Of a DNA stretch of 33,249 nt, positions 32,036 to 33,249 are shown one piece after another. Source of the DNA: Piromyces finnis (lineage: Eukaryota > Neocallimastigomycota > Neocallimastigomycetes > Neocallimastigales > Neocallimastigaceae); the NCBI GenBank assembly GCA_002104945.1, contig MCFH01000127.1, forward strand, positions 1 through 33,249, read 5' to 3'. Position 1 is the first letter of the stretch. Every line of letters begins with the position of its first letter. The position numbers were made by a program, and so were the translations under genes. A model generated the notes under the pieces. That model did no database searches. It worked only from the letters and a program-made list of their open reading frames with translations, and was not told the DNA's origin.

Positions 32036-32165
32036 ACATTTCTTGGAATTTTATTTAAATTATTTAAGGAAAAGATAATTTACAATATTATCCTTTAATA
32101 TTTCTTGGGATTATACTTAAATTATTTAGGAGAAAAATAGTTTACAATATTATTCTTTAATTTCT
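32036..32165. repeat. Two-copy tandem repeat of about 65 bp
   Basis: Two adjacent units share TTTCTTGG, TTAAATTATTTA and TTTACAATATTATCCTTTAAT, with scattered differences. No gene. Confidence 0.8.
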
Positions 32166-32554
32166 TCTAAGACAAATCAAATAAATGAGCGAATGTGCGG
32201 TTCTTTCTAATCGTAATTATTATTAAATATTTATGACTAATATAAAATATCACTTAAATTGCTTTATTAAATATTTATATATATAAAAGCATTTCTAGTG
32301 AATTAAAGGAATAAACCTTTATTTAAATACATAGTCATAAAAAATACTAATATTTCATAATTAAAATTGTTAAACTGGTGAGATTAATGATATATATTGT
32401 TTTTAATCTAATAATGATAAATGGACATTAATTAATCAATTCGATAATATTTAATTAAAATTTGTTTTTTAAAAATACTTTCAGAATTCATGATTAGCAG
32501 GATCATATAACATTTCTTATATTTATATTTTGATTTTAGTAAAAATTTATAAAT

Positions 32555-32735
32555 ATATATAATATAAATATATAATATAAATATAAATTAATAAATATAA
32601 ATATAAATATAAATATAAATATAAATATAATATAAATATAAATATAAAATAATATAATATAATAAATATAAATATAATATAAATATAAATATAAATATAA
32701 ATATAAAATAATTAAATATAAATATAAATATAATT
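32555..32735. repeat. (ATAAAT)n array
   Basis: An irregular hexanucleotide ATAAAT/ATATAA array. The Ile/Tyr/Phe-rich open stretch on - is an artefact. Confidence 0.93.
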
Positions 32736-32774
32736 AATAAATAAAAAGTGGTATATTTATATTTTTTATTAAAA

Positions 32775-32846
32775 TGGAGAGTGAGTGATTCGAACACCCA
32801 ACCTTCCGCTCTGGAGGCGGACGCGCTACCGTTGCGCCAACCCTCC
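32775..32846 (-). tRNA. tRNA-Trp (anticodon CCA)
   Basis: A complete 72-nt cloverleaf on -. The acceptor GGAGGGT/ACTCTCC has one G-T pair, the D stem is GCGC/GCGC with loop AACGGTA, the anticodon loop is CTCCAGA, the T arm is GGGTG-TTCGAAT-CACTC and the discriminator is A. A TTTT terminator follows directly. The CCA anticodon reads UGG only, which bears on the in-frame TGA codons in the Ty3-like remnants. Confidence 0.97.
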
Positions 32847-32866
32847 CTTCATTGACTTCTATTAAT

Positions 32867-33105
32867 TTTGTTATGGTATGATATTACCTTAATTCTATAA
32901 ATGAATATAGAAAGTGACAATCTGTATCTAAAATTTAATAAATAGAAATAAAAAAAAAATATAAATGATTTTTATACTTGTTCATTTGAAAATCTTTGTT
33001 AATTTAAATAATAAATTTATTTTATTTGTTCATTTGCAAGTCCTTGTTAGTTAAAAATATAAATTTATTTTATTTAATTATAAAGTTTTAATATTTAATA
33101 ACTCT
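32867..33105 (+). repeat. Dispersed repeat F, copy 2, beside tRNA-Trp
   Basis: Inverted match to 6175-6400, starting near TGTTATGGTATGATATT about 25 bp upstream of the tRNA-Trp 5' end. It includes an internal duplication of a GTTCATTTG...TTTATTTTATTT block. The start TGTTATGG fits an LTR end but no target duplication was found. Confidence 0.6.
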
Positions 33106-33249
33106 TGTATTATTATATAATATATATATTATTATTTTCAATACATCTGTATGTGTATTATTATAATTACAAATATTATTTTATATAAATTATATATCTA
33201 ATTTTACTGGATTATTAGGAACCATTTAATAAATTTAATATAAATATAT
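33106..33249. other. A+T-rich window end, nothing recognised
   Basis: No frame and no repeat match. Confidence 0.5.

Overview
The window is an extremely A+T-rich eukaryotic nuclear segment holding five tRNA genes and many layers of LTR retrotransposons. I see no ordinary host protein-coding gene. The tRNAs are nuclear-type (initiator Met with A1:U72 and A54; Trp with anticodon CCA). The one long open reading frame is a Ty3/gypsy chromovirus polyprotein of fungal type, and its predicted self-priming start is of the Schizosaccharomyces Tf1 kind. With long A/T microsatellites and Asn/Lys/Ile-rich element proteins, an anaerobic gut fungus (Neocallimastigomycota) is my best guess. Another very A+T-rich fungus or a dictyostelid is possible. 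The source is inferred, not proven.

Layout. 1-6174: a decayed low-GC Ty3-like element on + (Gag zinc knuckle, protease, RT, RNase H, integrase), cut by two solo LTRs (family C). 6175-10480: tandem repeats and nested solo LTRs, including a family C LTR inside a family B LTR. 11108-15061: tRNA-Val and initiator tRNA-Met, each with a family A solo LTR a few bases upstream; a family B LTR sits in the same landing site at tRNA-Met. 15111-19000: dispersed repeats D and E and large microsatellites. 19005-20837: a second decayed low-GC Ty3-like element on -, again split by a family C LTR. 22527-23835: repeat D copies and a foldback structure. 23896-30594: a nearly complete 6.7-kb chromovirus on -, with two LTRs, PBS, PPT and a 5-bp target duplication. 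30606-30751: a shortened tRNA-Glu and a complete tRNA-Arg in tandem. 31623-33249: satellites, tRNA-Trp and one more dispersed repeat beside it.

The main biological story is target choice. All three family A insertions with intact ends (one full-length, two solo LTRs) have perfect 5-bp target duplications, and 6-8 bp separate each duplication from a tRNA 5' end. All four family C LTRs instead sit inside other retroelements. The full-length element appears to prime reverse transcription from its own mRNA 5' end, because 11 bases next to the LTR are exactly complementary to the predicted transcript start. Most protein-coding remnants are broken. In the young element the breaks are mainly single-base, so sequencing error is a live alternative there.
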